Source: Maritalea sp049801075 | Lineage (GTDB): Bacteria; Pseudomonadota; Alphaproteobacteria; Rhizobiales; Devosiaceae | Direction: 5' to 3' | DNA: 64,000 bases | Assembly (NCBI RefSeq): GCF_049801075.1 | Contig: NZ_JBNAGG010000001.1 | Span: 310,001 to 374,000 of the forward strand | Shown here: one piece after another, positions 17,901-30,100 of the stretch | Layout of the letters: the number at the start of each line of letters is the position of its first letter | Numbering within the stretch: the first letter of the stretch is position 1 | The notes under the pieces: model-generated | Databases searched by the model: none | What the model was told of the DNA's origin: nothing | The model's input: only the letters and a program-made list of their open reading frames with translations | Translations under genes and position numbers: made by a program

Positions 17901-20900
17901 TGCGCGTTATGGTGCAAACTGCTTGAGCGTGATGTGGTTGACGTACGCGCCAGCTTTTTTGCCCTCGGTGGTTATTCGCTTCTGGCCATCAAGATGCTCA
18001 ATCAGGTCAATCAGCATTTTGGCAGCCAGCTCGCACTGCGCGATGTGATCAAGAATCTAACGATTGAGGCAATCGCTTCAGCATTGGATGCCAAACAAAC
18101 GAATGTTGACGCGGTGCCGAATGCAATTGAACGGCAGGATTTGTCGCAACCGCTGCCGCTATCCTTTTCTCAGGAACGCATGTGGGCGATTGACCAGATT
18201 GATGCCCATGGTCGGTTCTACACCATACCCTTGGTGTTTGAGATTGATGGCGAAATTGATGTTGAAAAATTAGCGATATTTTTTGATCGGTTTGTCGAAC
18301 AAAATCCGATTTTGCGGACTGCATATCTGCAAAAAGTTGATCAAGCCTACCAGCAAGTAATGCCCTTTAAAGCTGGCGTTCTAAGCGTTTCAGATTTGCG
18401 CCAAAGCCAAGATGCCGTGGCGCAATTAAGCACGCTTGAGGAACAGACGTTAAACGCGCCATTTGACTTATCTTCGGGGCAGATTTTCCGGGCGGCGCTG
18501 GCTATTTTGAATCATTATAAATCGCGTTTGTTTATTGCGGTGCACCATATTGCGTTTGATGGCACGTCTGTTGGTATTTTGATTGACCAGCTTCAGGCGT
18601 TTTTCAATGGTCGCCAACCAGAAGCCGTCGCTGGTTTGAATTTTGCTGACGTCGCGGTTTGGCAACATGAACATTATGATGGCGATCAGGATCTTGCTTA
18701 TTGGTTAGATCGGTTGGAAGACGCGCCGCAATTGCATCAACTGCCATTGGATGCGCCACGCCCTGCGCAGCCTTCGCATAAGGGGCAAACGATTTCCGCC
18801 ACACTGAATGAGGAGGTCTCGAGCAAGCTTGATGCTCTCGCTGCGCAACTTGGTGTGACCGAATTTGCCGCCCTGTTTAACGCATTCGCGGCCTATCTCT
18901 GCCATGTGCAAGGGCAAGCTGACATTGTGATCGGTACGGCTGTAGCCAACCGTGAGCGTGACGCGTTTGAGAGCATCATCGGCAATTTCGTCAATTCTGT
19001 TGCTTTGCGGGTGCAACCTGATTTTTCCACTTCGTTCAGTGATTTCCTGTGTTCCGCCCATTCTCGATTTCAAGAAGATATGGCGCACCAATCGCTTCCG
19101 TTTGAAAAGCTGGTTGACCGCCTTCAACCTGAACGCAGCTTTGCCCATAGTCCGATTTTGCAAATCATGATGGTGCAGGACAATAGCGAGAGCGGTGAAA
19201 TCGATTTGGGCGGCGCTCAAATGCGGATGATTGATCCGGTGGAAACTGAGGCCAAATTTGATTTGTCAGTGGGCGTTCGGCGCGGCGATGTGATCAACTT
19301 CAATATCAATTTTGCGACTGATATTTTTAACGCAGAGCGAATTCAAAATTTGGCCGACGGGTTTATTGAATTTCTTGAAAAAGCGATGGCAGAACCGGAG
19401 GCATCGCTTGATCAATTATTGCCGCTAGCGCAGTTGGAACCCGCCCTCGTCGGGCCCAATGCCGACATCAATGCGACCACATTTATCGAGCGGTTTGCCC
19501 ATTGGGTACTAATGGATGGCGACGCAACGGCCATTCGTTTTGAAGGCCAAAGCATCAGCTATGCCGAGTTAGATGTGGCCGCGGACCAATTGGCGGAAAA
19601 ACTGGCCTCTCATGAGGTTGGCTCCGGTAGTTTGGTGGGAATTCATGTCGCGCGTGGACCGCGCATGATTGAAGCGATCCTTGCTGTTCATAAGCTGGGA
19701 GCCGCCTATTTGCCACTTGATCCGAGTTATCCGGCTGCTCGATTGAAGCAGATTGTGGCGAGTGCGTGTCCGCATTTGATTTTTACTGAAGAGATCAATA
19801 GTGGCTTATTCGCTGATCAATTTTCACTTCGGGATCAGCAGTTTTATTCGGCATCAAATGCGCAATCGCCTATGCTAATTGCCACCGATGCGGCATATGT
19901 CATTTATACGTCTGGCTCTACAGGTGTGCCAAAAGGTGTGGAGATCGGTCATCACAGCCTTTGCAATTATCTTGATGCAATTGCCACGCAATTTGAGATG
20001 ACGCGTGATGATCGTGTGTTGCAGGTAACCTCACTTAGTTTCGATATCGCGGTGACTGAAATTCTTGCGCCGCTGAGTGTTGGCGCGGGTGTCGTGCTAA
20101 CGGCACCGGGTCAAGAGCTGGATGCGGTATCTATTGCTGAGTTGGTTGAGACTGAAGGCGTCAGCTTTGTGCAGATGGTGCCATCCATGTTGTCGCTACT
20201 GGTGGACCATAACAGAAAATTTGCGCATGTCCGGCATGTCCTTTGCGGTGGAGAGGCAAGCTCAACGGCACTATTTCACGCGGCAAAATCGACTTTTCCT
20301 AACGCCAAATTGACCAATGTGTATGGTCCGACAGAGGCCACTGTTTGGGCGAGCGCTTATGAATATAGCGGCGAAGAAACTAATGGTACCGTATCTATTG
20401 GCACGCCGTTGCAAAATATCTCGTTGTATGTGCTGGATCAAAATCAGCGTGCTGTGGCTGCTGGAAACAAAGGCGAACTCTATATTGGTGGCGATGCGCT
20501 CGCTTTGGGCTATCTGCATGCGGATGAGTTGACGCAGAAGGCGTTTGTTCAAATTTCGGGTTCCACGCAGCGCCTATATAAGACAGGCGATTTGGTTCAG
20601 CTGCAGCTGGACTGCACACTGGCCTTTTTGGGACGCACAGACAGCCAGGTAAAGGTTCGCGGTTATCGTGTTGAACTCGGAGAGATTGAGGCGCGGTTGA
20701 ACGGACTTGGAGTGCAGAATGCTGTGTGCCAAATGCGTGACAATCGGCTGATCGCTTTTGTCTCCAATGGAGATCCAAGCGCTTTGAGCGCTGAGCTGGC
20801 GCACGTGTTGCCGGACTATATGGTGCCCTCCTTGATTATTCAGCTTGAACAATTTCCGCTTACCCCCAATGGCAAAATTGATCGGCGCACGCTAGCAGAT

Positions 20901-21197
20901 CTTGAAATTGGAATGCTGCCCGCGCCTTCGGATGAGCCGCCGCAAGGTGAAGTTGAAGCCACCTTGGAGGAGATTTGGACCGATATTTTAGGGCTGGAAA
21001 ATATTGGCCGCCATGCGAACTTTTTCACCATTGGCGGGCATTCCATGTTGGCCATTCGGGTGATCACCATTTTGCGCGAAATGCTGGAAGAGCATGTGGA
21101 TGTAAAGGTGATTTTTGAACGGCCAACCATCGCCAGTCTGGCTGCATATTTAGAAGAATTTTACCTGCAAGATCAATTAGACGGGACGACACAATGA
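14820..21197 (+). CDS. NRPS2: nonribosomal peptide synthetase, dock-C-A-T-C-A-T
   Basis: The 2125-residue protein adds two residues to the chain. It starts with a TubC-like docking domain (residues 1-52). Then come C (HHLVFDG at 195-201), A3 (FTSGSTGKPKG at 665, core Asp711), T3 (Ser1053 in LGGYS), C (HHIAFDG at 1242-1248), A4 (YTSGSTGVPKG at 1696, core Asp1742) and T4 (Ser2075 in IGGHS). The hand-read code of A3 is D-A-F-F-I-G-I-G-Y-K, nearest to Ile/Val-type aliphatic codes; its A5 region reads GPCECTGY where GPTE is usual. A4 gives D-I-T-Q-L-G-V-V-W-K, close to the glycine code DILQLGLIWK. No epimerase or methyltransferase domain is visible. The gene overlaps NRPS1 by 1 nt and NRPS3 by 4 nt. 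Confidence 0.95.
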   Translation: MVLELLRQAKAEGIQLYVEAGKLKFRARIRPPSDDLRQAIMGRKSDLIAFFEERAPAQKNDGPQAGDPTSAAPLSHTQRRVFYQETAFDLQDTYVMRAAYRFDGQLDVERLERALNAILDRHTILRSTFSIDDSGEATQTPVADIEFAFDVQEAGDFDSWIAKQMAVPLDIGKGMVGYAGLLKQQDTNYLFFAFHHLVFDGWSFDCFYKELAALYNANEGQILPDIPFQYMDFARWQSDKDWSEKSRMFWREQLDGASILNTIKPDHARPSQASFSGRLLSMPVDRTTLEGLRDLARACECSLYSVMLAAFYVVVARYSQTEDCVIGTPVAGRQGAKLDNLIGFFANMVPLRVQADHQLSFREFVSCVHKSNLAAQAHQDLHFEQIIEQLGFAGEASFTPLTQLIFSLAEEAEACPTLDGKIGEKIDLDAHHLGFEIELHLTGTSDGGLVANWLYADKLFEQETIEAIAQTYAYALDCLTSEPDQKLAEVALLAPKVRENWDALNSVSAPYPLELGFADLFEKQVEETPDAKACAWLSKDGAVQQLSYADLNAHANGLVAQLIANGAHVGSRVGIFVGDEADNLIALIAVQKIGGAYVVLDSNNPAARNEQIIQDTECTQLIGTAQQCAEFAQLICVEPDGRIVAKNPNRAVDGWHSEMPAVFVFTSGSTGKPKGAALPASALTNLIFASKERFGFTSKQCFGVASTLIFDAHLFEIYVALAFGGSIALFEPTRFRDGKLLNQDQERLAVDYLFATPTTWQYLLDDGWHPTAQQTIISGGEALTAQLKSNLFAANPDLNLINIYGPCECTGYVLAAALGDCEDVHVGKPLPNTGTHVLDAYGNPCPAHCEGELVLSGAQVGLHYLDNEKLTAERFGQLNVSGQTVRTYATGDVAKRCADGTIKIVGRRDFQVKINGVRIELEEVETALMQHEAVSQAAVVANALPDGSKQLLAYVQTSLEPGQVSGVLASFLAEHLPPSFMPAHYIVLDDMPLTSSGKINRKGLPARDITQQVQQGTAPRNQAEQDLCALWCKLLERDVVDVRASFFALGGYSLLAIKMLNQVNQHFGSQLALRDVIKNLTIEAIASALDAKQTNVDAVPNAIERQDLSQPLPLSFSQERMWAIDQIDAHGRFYTIPLVFEIDGEIDVEKLAIFFDRFVEQNPILRTAYLQKVDQAYQQVMPFKAGVLSVSDLRQSQDAVAQLSTLEEQTLNAPFDLSSGQIFRAALAILNHYKSRLFIAVHHIAFDGTSVGILIDQLQAFFNGRQPEAVAGLNFADVAVWQHEHYDGDQDLAYWLDRLEDAPQLHQLPLDAPRPAQPSHKGQTISATLNEEVSSKLDALAAQLGVTEFAALFNAFAAYLCHVQGQADIVIGTAVANRERDAFESIIGNFVNSVALRVQPDFSTSFSDFLCSAHSRFQEDMAHQSLPFEKLVDRLQPERSFAHSPILQIMMVQDNSESGEIDLGGAQMRMIDPVETEAKFDLSVGVRRGDVINFNINFATDIFNAERIQNLADGFIEFLEKAMAEPEASLDQLLPLAQLEPALVGPNADINATTFIERFAHWVLMDGDATAIRFEGQSISYAELDVAADQLAEKLASHEVGSGSLVGIHVARGPRMIEAILAVHKLGAAYLPLDPSYPAARLKQIVASACPHLIFTEEINSGLFADQFSLRDQQFYSASNAQSPMLIATDAAYVIYTSGSTGVPKGVEIGHHSLCNYLDAIATQFEMTRDDRVLQVTSLSFDIAVTEILAPLSVGAGVVLTAPGQELDAVSIAELVETEGVSFVQMVPSMLSLLVDHNRKFAHVRHVLCGGEASSTALFHAAKSTFPNAKLTNVYGPTEATVWASAYEYSGEETNGTVSIGTPLQNISLYVLDQNQRAVAAGNKGELYIGGDALALGYLHADELTQKAFVQISGSTQRLYKTGDLVQLQLDCTLAFLGRTDSQVKVRGYRVELGEIEARLNGLGVQNAVCQMRDNRLIAFVSNGDPSALSAELAHVLPDYMVPSLIIQLEQFPLTPNGKIDRRTLADLEIGMLPAPSDEPPQGEVEATLEEIWTDILGLENIGRHANFFTIGGHSMLAIRVITILREMLEEHVDVKVIFERPTIASLAAYLEEFYLQDQLDGTTQ

Positions 21198-24100
21198 GTG
21201 GGCAAACAATTTCAGCACCATCAAAGAAGTCACGGTTTTCGCGCGATCGTTTGAAGCAGGTGAAGGCTAAAGCGGGCATTCCCCGTTTGCCGCGTGATGG
21301 ACGGCCATTGCCTGCCTCCGCTGCGCAAAAGATGTTCTGGTTGCTCTCTCAGGGAGAAGATGCAAGCGCCGCCTATGTTTTGCAGGCCATGTTGCATTTG
21401 GACGGCCATATTGATCAGGATATGCTCGCTCAGGCCTTTCAAGGTTTTTCTGATCGCCATGAAGCGGTGCGCACGTCATTCGAGATGTCGAGTGACGGAC
21501 TGGTACAGCATATAGCTGCCGTTGGAACGCCCTTCCCTTTGGGTTTTGAACATGCGGAAAGCATTGCGCAGCGCCACGCGCAGATCAGCAAAGCTGTCAC
21601 CACCCCAATGGATTTGCGCCGCGGTCCGCTGGTGAAAGCGCATTTGTTTAGCGTTGGCGATGATGACCATGTTTTGCTTGTGTTGGCGCACCATACGGTG
21701 GCTGATCGCGATAGTTTGGGCCTTATGCTGCGAGACGTTGCTGCAGAGTACAGCGCGCTTGTTGCTGGAGCTCAAGCGCCTGCAAAAGCTGACGCCTTGC
21801 CTTATGCCGACTTTGCGGCATGGGAGCAGGACAAAGCTGCGAAAACGCAATTGGCGACTGAAAAGCAGTTCTGGCAACAAAATTTGGCGGACTGCCCAGC
21901 GCTGTCTACGCCAGCCTCAAATAAGAAGCGACCAAAGGTGGCTGAATTTGAGGGGCAAACGCTGGCGTTTACGCTCAACGCGGATGTCACTGCGAAGGTT
22001 CAATCCTTTTCACGCCAAGCTGGTGTCACTGATTTTACGACTGCTCTCGCTGCCTGGGTGATTTTGCTGCAAACGCAGGCGCATCAATATGATGTGGTGA
22101 CCGGCACGCCAGTTTCGCGGCGGAATTTGCCGGAATTGCGCAATAGTTTTGGACCGCTGGTCAATTCATTGCCGCTGCGCTTTGGCACTCTGTTTGACCA
22201 GTCAGCCGACCAATTGGTACGGCAGGTACAGTCAGTGTTTTTGGCGGCGCAGAACCATCAAAATATTCAATTCGACCAGATTATTGAGGCTGTAAATCCG
22301 CCGCGACATCCATCACATAGCCCTCTTTTTCAAACCATGTTTTCTTGGGCGCAATCTGATGATGGCGAGTTAAAGTTTGGTGATTGTGTTGCTACGCCAA
22401 GCTCACTTGGCGGCCAGACGGCGCAATTGGATCTTACTTTGGATCTGGTGCTGCGGGGCAATCAGATAAAAGGCGAATTTGAATTTGCGACAACGCTGTT
22501 TTCACCTGAGGAAGTGGATGCGCTTTCTAATCGCTTTCACCACATCTTGGAGCAGCTGGTTGAGCGCGATGGTGATGAGTTTGTCCATTTATCGGCAAGT
22601 TTGTTTGCCAAACCTTCTCGCCTTATTGGGCTAAGCCAAACTGAAGATGACGCGCCATTGGTGCATGATTTGATTGCTCAGCAAGCCGAAGCTCGACCGG
22701 ATCAAATTTCTGTACGAGACGGTGAACGGTCCATTAAATATGCGGAATTTCAGCATCGTGCTGATCAGATGGCGAATTTGTTGCTGGCCAAAGGCATTGC
22801 CGTTGGCGATCGGGTTGCGATTTGTCTGCCGCGATCAGCGGAAATGTTTATTGCGGCACAGGCCATTTTGAAAATTGGCGCCTGCTTTGTGCCGATTGAT
22901 TATACCTACCCTGCCGCACGCAAGGCTTTCATTGTGCGGGATTGTAATGCGAAAGCTGTCATTGTGAGCGATGCAGATACCTCTGCTTTTGATGATGTGC
23001 CGATGGTGCGATTTGCTGAGTGCATTGATACAGATGGCCTTGAGTTGCCCGCTACTGAGGCGTTGCGGGATCAATTGGCTTATATCATCTATACGTCTGG
23101 CTCTACCGGCACGCCCAAAGGCGTTTTCGTGCGCCATGGTGCATTCGCGCAAATGGCACAGAATTGGCGGCATGAATTTGGCTTTGATGCGCGCATGAAT
23201 GTGCTGCAGATGGCCAGCTTTGGCTTCGATGTTGCGATTGCTGATTTCTTCCGTACTTTGTGCTTTGGCGGCAAATTGGTTTTGTGCCCTAAGAAGACCT
23301 TGTCTGACCCTAGCGGGTTGGCGGGGCTGATTAAGCGAGAAGGCATTAACGCCGCAGACTTTGTGCCTGCTGTTTTGGACAGTTTGACCGAAGATACAGA
23401 ATTGGCCAGTGACTGCTTTAGTCAGTTTCGGCTAATCCTTTGTGGCTCTGACCATTGGCCGCTGGATCATGCACTTCGTCTGCGCGCGATATGCCCCGCA
23501 AGCTGCCACATTGTGCACGCCTATGGGCTGACCGAAACGGTGGTGGATGCGCTTTATTTTGACGTGCGTCAAATTGAGGACAGTACAAACAGCTTGCCAA
23601 TAGGTGCGCCAATTGGGGTAAACGCCGCCTTAGTCTGCGGGCCGGATTTGAGCGTGTTGCCACAAGGTGCGGAGGGTGAAATCTGCATACGTGGAGAATG
23701 TTTGGCTGGCGGTTATTGGCAGCAGGATGATTTGACCGAGGCTAAATTTGTTCGGCAGACGAACGGCGAAATTTTGTTTCGCACGGGCGATTTAGGCCGT
23801 TTAAATGCAGATGGGCAAATTGAGTTTCTTGGGCGAATAGATCAGCAGATCAAAGTCCGCGGCTATCGCATTGAACCTAGCGAGTTGGAACATGCCATTT
23901 TAGGTTTCGGGGCCAAGCAGGTTTTTGTTTGCGAACGAAATGGCCAGTTGGTTACCTATGTGGTTGGCCAAGTGGATATGGACGCGCTGGCGTCGCATCT
24001 GCGAGCTGCATTGCCCGATTTTATGGTGCCTGCACATCTGGTGCCGATGGACAGTTTTCCGCTGACCACCAACGGCAAGATTGATAGCGACCGCCTTCCG

Positions 24101-27100
24101 CAACCTGAGATAAGTCAGGAATACGCAGCGCCTATTGGCGAGATTGAAGAAAAACTGGCCGTCATCTGGCACGCGTTTTTGGGTGGTGCGCCTATTGGTC
24201 GAAATGACAATTTCTTTGAACGTGGCGGCCACTCTATGCTCGCGGTGCGCATGGCGCTTAAGTCAAGTGAAATGTTTGGCCGACAAGTCGATGGGACGCA
24301 AGTTTTTGCGCATCCGACTTTGGCAGAATTTGCGACCACGGTGCAGCAGTCAGAGGCGCAGGCTCCTAAGCTGACCAAACGCAAGCATGTGACACATATG
24401 CCGCCATCCTTCGGGCAGGAATCCTTGTGGCTGCTGGCGCAAGATGTGGAGCAGAATGCGGCCTATAATATGCCAATGGGGTGGCGGCTGTCGTCGGATG
24501 CGGATGTGGCTGCAATTAGGCAAGCTTTGACGGCATTAGTCGAGCGCCATGAAGCGTTGCGCACTTCATTTGATTCGGTGGATGGGGCGCCGCAACTCGA
24601 AATCCATATGTCTACCCCGCCGCTTAATTGGCGCGAGATTTCACCTGCGGCAGACCAAGTTGATGCAGAAATAGCAGCGGAAATTGCGCGTCCATTTGAT
24701 TTGCAGGATGCGCCCCTGCTTCGCGCCTGCTTGATCAGGAACCAAGATGGTCATGACCTGCTTTTGGTGACGATGCACCATATCATTTCTGATGGCTGGT
24801 CGATGGATATTTTTGCGCGTGAATTTTCGGAACTTTACGCAACATTCAAGCGCGGTGGCGCCAACTTACTTGCGCCGTTGGATTTGCAATATAGCGACTT
24901 TGTTGCGTGGCAGCGGGAGAATTTGACCGAGGAAAAGCGCGCCGAGCAGTCTGATTATTGGGCGAAACAATTGGCCAACGCGCCATCGCTTTTGCCCCTG
25001 CCGACGGATTATCAGCGGCCAGCTGTGCAAGATTTTAGGGGCGATAGCGTTCCGGTGAAGATTGAAGGAGAATTGCTGACGCAATTGCGTGCCTTCGCCC
25101 AGCAGAATGCCACCACAGTGTTTAGCGTTGCCCTTTCCGCGTGGAGCTACATGTTGACCAAACTTTCTGGCGAAAAAGATGTGGTGACCGGCGTGCCGAC
25201 CGCCAATCGTAAGCCGAAAGAAGTCGAGCACATTATTGGCTTTTTCGTCAACACGCTCGCATTGCGTTTGGACCAAACTGAAATTGCCACGCCGGCGGCG
25301 TTGATTAAGCTGGCTTCTGGGAACTTGCAAGAAGGCCAGCGGCATGCGGATATTCCGTTTAATCATGTTGTGGAACGGTTGAACCCTGCGCGTTCGCGGA
25401 GCTATAGCCCAATTTTCCAAAACATGCTGGCTTGGGAAAATGCGCGCGGTGCATCCGGTGAAACCCGCCCTTCAGACTTTGAGCCCATGTCACTGCAGCT
25501 CGACAATGCAAAGTTCGATTTGCTGTTGGAAGCGACGGAATTTGATGACTACATTGCGGGCAGTCTGCAGTTTGCCACCAGTTTGTTTTCACGCCAAACA
25601 ATTCAGAAATATGCGCAATATTTCGAACATATTTTGACGGAATTTGTGCAGCAACCGAATGCTGAGCTGGCCCAGATTGGACTGGCGCCCAAGGAACGCG
25701 CGCAGGCTGATCTTGAAAGATGGCTCCAACCTGTTGCCGATTATGACGAGGCATTGCGCACATTGCCGCGCTTCAAAGCCGTTTGTGCGGTGCACGCCAA
25801 CGAATTGGCGATTGAGAAGGATGGCCGTCAGCTTAGCTTTGCTGAATTGGAGCATTGCGCCAATCGTTTGGCCCACGATCTGATTGAGGCAGATTACAGC
25901 TTTGATCAGCCAGCGGGGATTTGGGCAGACCGGGCGATTGAAACCGTCATCTCGATCTTCGCTATATTGAAAGCTGGCGGCGCGATTATGCCGCTCGACC
26001 CGTCGCATCCGCGCGACCGACTTGATTTTATTTTGCGCGACGCGCAAGCGCAGTTGATCTTGTCATCTGACGCAAAAGCGACCAATGCTTCGATTGATGC
26101 TAATGTTCAGGTCCATCAGGTGGATCTGCAAGGTTTGCTGGATTCTGAAGCGCCTGTGGATTTTGAAGATGCGGTGCCCTCTCCGCTGGACCCTGCCTAT
26201 GTACTCTACACATCAGGTACCACGGGGACACCGAAAGGCGTGGTTCAATCGCACCGCACGCTGGACAATGTGATCAACTGGCAGTTTACCGATGGGATCA
26301 CGCCGAGACGCGTGCTGCAGTTTGCATCGCTGACATTTGACGTGTCGATGCAGGAGATTTTCACATCGCTTTGTGCCGGGTCGTCCCTAGTGCTAATTTC
26401 GCAAGATACAGCAAAAGACGTTGCGAATTTGTCTGGCTTTATTGCCGCGCAGAAAATTGACCGGGCGTTTTTGCCTGTTGCGGTGCTGCATATTATTGCG
26501 GAGACATGTGGCGATTTAGATAAGTTTGGCGGGTGTGAATTTATCACCGCCGGTGAAGCGCTGAAGATCACCGATGCGGTGCGTATGAACCTGCCAAAGC
26601 TCGGTAAATATGCGTTGAACAATCATTACGGACCAACGGAAACCCATGTGGTGACCCAACATTGTTTGCCATTGGACGGTATCAAAGATTGGCCGCATGT
26701 TTCGCCCATTGGCAAACCGATTGCCAACACCAATCTTTATATTCTAGATGAGGTCAAAAATCCTTTGCCAGACGGGGTTGTGGGCGAACTCTATTTGGGC
26801 GGCAATAATGTGGCGCTGGGTTATCTCAACCGGCTCGACCTCACCGCTGAACGTTTTCTAGATGACCCATTTTCGCCGCGCGAAGGCGCGAAAATGTTCA
26901 AGAGCGGCGACTTGGTGCGGCGCGATGAAGGTGGCGTGATTCACTATTTGGGACGCGCAGACGATCAGGTGAAAATACGCGGTTTCCGGGTGGAACCGGG
27001 CGAAATTGAAACTGCGCTACGTGCGCACCCCAATGTGCGGGATTGTGTGGTGCTGGCGCGTCCACGGCCCAATGGCCCTTTGGCGCTGGCGGCCTATTTC

Positions 27101-30100
27101 ACGGGTGCCATTTCCGTAGAGGAATTGCGGGCGCTGGCGAAAGAAAAACTGCCTGAATATATGGTGCCAACTGCGTGGCAACACCTCGATAAAATGCCAC
27201 TGAATTCGAGCGGCAAAATTGACCGCAAGGGGCTTCCCGCGCCGAATTGGCAAGACGCGACCGCTGACAAAACGCCGTTGCGGACAGAAACCGAAAACGC
27301 GCTGGGCAAGATTTGGTCGGCTGTACTGGGCGTGAATGAAATTGGCGCGAATGGTGATTTCTTCGCGCTGGGTGGCCATTCATTGTTGGCGGCCAAACTT
27401 GTCTTCCGCATCAATCAGCATTTCGAGATCGATCTGAAGCTATCTGATTTGATGGGTCATTCTGTGCTTGAGGAGTTGGCTGGGCATATTGATCGGCAAG
27501 CGAACAAAGGTACCGTTTCGACGCAGATTACGCTAATGTCCGATCCAGAAAATCGCTACGCGCCCTTCCCGCTGGGCGATATTCAGCAGGCCTATCTTGT
27601 TGGCCGTAATGATGAATTCGATTTGGGTGGCGTTGGCGCTCACTCCTACAATGAATTACGCATTCGGGACTTTGATGTCGAACGGTTTGAGGCTGCGTTA
27701 AACAAGGTGATTGCTCGCCATGATATGTTGCGGGCCATTTTCACCGATGATGGGCAGCAGCAAGTTTTGGCTGAGGTTCCCGCCTATAAGATTGCGGTTC
27801 ACGATATTTCCGTTCAGGAAGCCGCGGCGCAAGAGCGCACACTGGACGCGAACCGCAATCGTTTGTCGCATCAGGTTTTCGATGCGGGGCAATGGCCATT
27901 ATTCGGGTTTGAAGTGACGCAGCTTAGCGACACGCTTTGTCATCTCCATATGAGCCTTGATGCGCTTATTCTTGATGCGGCCAGTACGTCTATTTTCCTT
28001 TATGAACTGAACCGTTTTTATGCTGATCCAGCTTTGGATTTGCCTGAAATTGGCGTTAGCTTCCGCGATTATGTGCTGGCGGAACAGGAATTCCGCAAAA
28101 GCGAGAGCTATCGCGCGGATTTAGACTATTGGCTGTCGCACTATGACGATATGCCAGCGGGGCCGCAATTGCCGTTGGTGCGTACGCCGGAAAGCTTGAA
28201 AGCGCCGGAATTTGTGCGTCGTGAAAAAGTGATGTCGCAAGACGAATGGTCGGCGCTCAAGCAGGTGGCCAATGAACAGCAGGTGACACCATCGGGCTTA
28301 CTGCTCGCGGCCTTCTGCTTGACCCTAAATCGCTATGCCCAAAGTGGTGAGTTCAGCCTGTCACTGCCGCTGTTTAATCGGCTGCCCGTGCATCCAGAGA
28401 TTGACCGTGTGATCGGCGACTTCACGTCTGTGTTGCTTTATCGCCAGCGCGCAGAAAAGAATCAGCAGTTTGTGGCGTTCGCGCAAAATATTCAGCAGAA
28501 TTTATGGCACGATATGGACCATGCCAAAATTTCTGGCATTGAAATTATGCGTGAGTTGGGCCGCAAGTTTGGCGTGCAACCGAGCGGCTTGCCAATTGTG
28601 TTCAACTCCACGCTGACCGAGATGGTTGATGGCGCGAGCGCTGAGGCCGAAGTGAAGGCTTGGAATGCGGAGAATGTGCATACCATCACGCAGACGCCGC
28701 AGGTTTGGCTGGACCATACCATTATGGAAGAACAGGGCGAGCTGATCTTCAACTGGGACAGCATTGACGCGCTGTTTCCGGATGGGTTGATGGATGCCAT
28801 GTTTGCTGACTATTGCCAGCTTTTGAGCGTACTTAGCGATGGCGCTCAATGGCAGGCAAGAACAGATGAATTGTTTGACCAGAAGCTGCTTGATCAAGCA
28901 GCCCCCCTCGCCGACCTCACCACCTTGAATGGGTTGTTTGAGCGGCAAGCCGCCCTAACGCCGGATAATGTGGCCGTGATTGCCCATGACCGGACGCTGA
29001 CTTATGCCGAGGTGCTTCGGGAAGCGCAGGCGCTTGCGGCGCGGTTGCAGGATCAGGGCTGCGCGCCTGGTGATATTGTTGGCATTTTCCTCGAGCCGAG
29101 CTGGCAGCAAACTGTTGCGGCATTGGGCACTTTGATGGCGGGTGGTGTTTATCTACCGCTGGACCGAAATCTACCTGCGGCGCGGTTAGAGAAGATTTTG
29201 ATCAAAACCAACAGTCGGCTTGTGTTGGTGGAAAATGGTTTTGCAGAAACAGATCTTTTGCCGCGTCATGTTGAGGCTGTCATTGTGGACAAAGGTGCGG
29301 ACGGACGTAAGCCTGCACCAGTTGAACGCAGCATTGATGATTTGGCCTATATCATCTTCACCTCTGGTTCGACAGGCGAACCAAAAGGCGTGATGATTGA
29401 TCATGGCGGTGCGTGTAACACTATATACGACATCAATGAGCGGATCGGCTTGCAACAAGAAGATCGTATTTTGGGCGTTTCTGCGCTTAATTTCGATCTT
29501 TCTGTGTATGATATTTTCGGCGCTTTGAGCACAGGTGCTGCGCTTGTGGTGCCGGAGGCTGACAAGAGCCGCGATCCGCAACATTGGCTTGAGTTAATCA
29601 ATGAACATGATGTGAGCGTGTGGAACTCGGTGCCTGCCTTGCTCGGCCTTTTGGCGGATCACGCGAAAGCAATGTCTGCGCCCTATTCTTTGCGTGTTGC
29701 CATGATGTCTGGCGATTGGATACCGCTTGATCTGCCGGGCAAGGTGCGCGCGCAAAGCCATGAAACGCAAATTTGGAGTTTGGGTGGCGCCACGGAGGCG
29801 TCGATCTGGTCGATTTGCTATCCGATCGAGTCCGTTGATCCAAGCTGGAAAAGCATCCCCTATGGTAAGGCACTAAAGGGCCAAAGCTTCCACGTGCTTG
29901 ATGATCAGTTGAATGCTCGGCCCACTTTGGTGGTTGGCGAGCTTTATATTGGCGGCCGTGGGCTCGCCCTTGGATATTATGGCGATCAGGAACGGACCGA
30001 CGCAGCCTTTATCAAACACCCTAAAACGGGTGAACGTCTCTATCGCACGGGTGATTTGGGGCGCATGTTGCCAGACGGCAATATCGAATTTATGGGCCGT

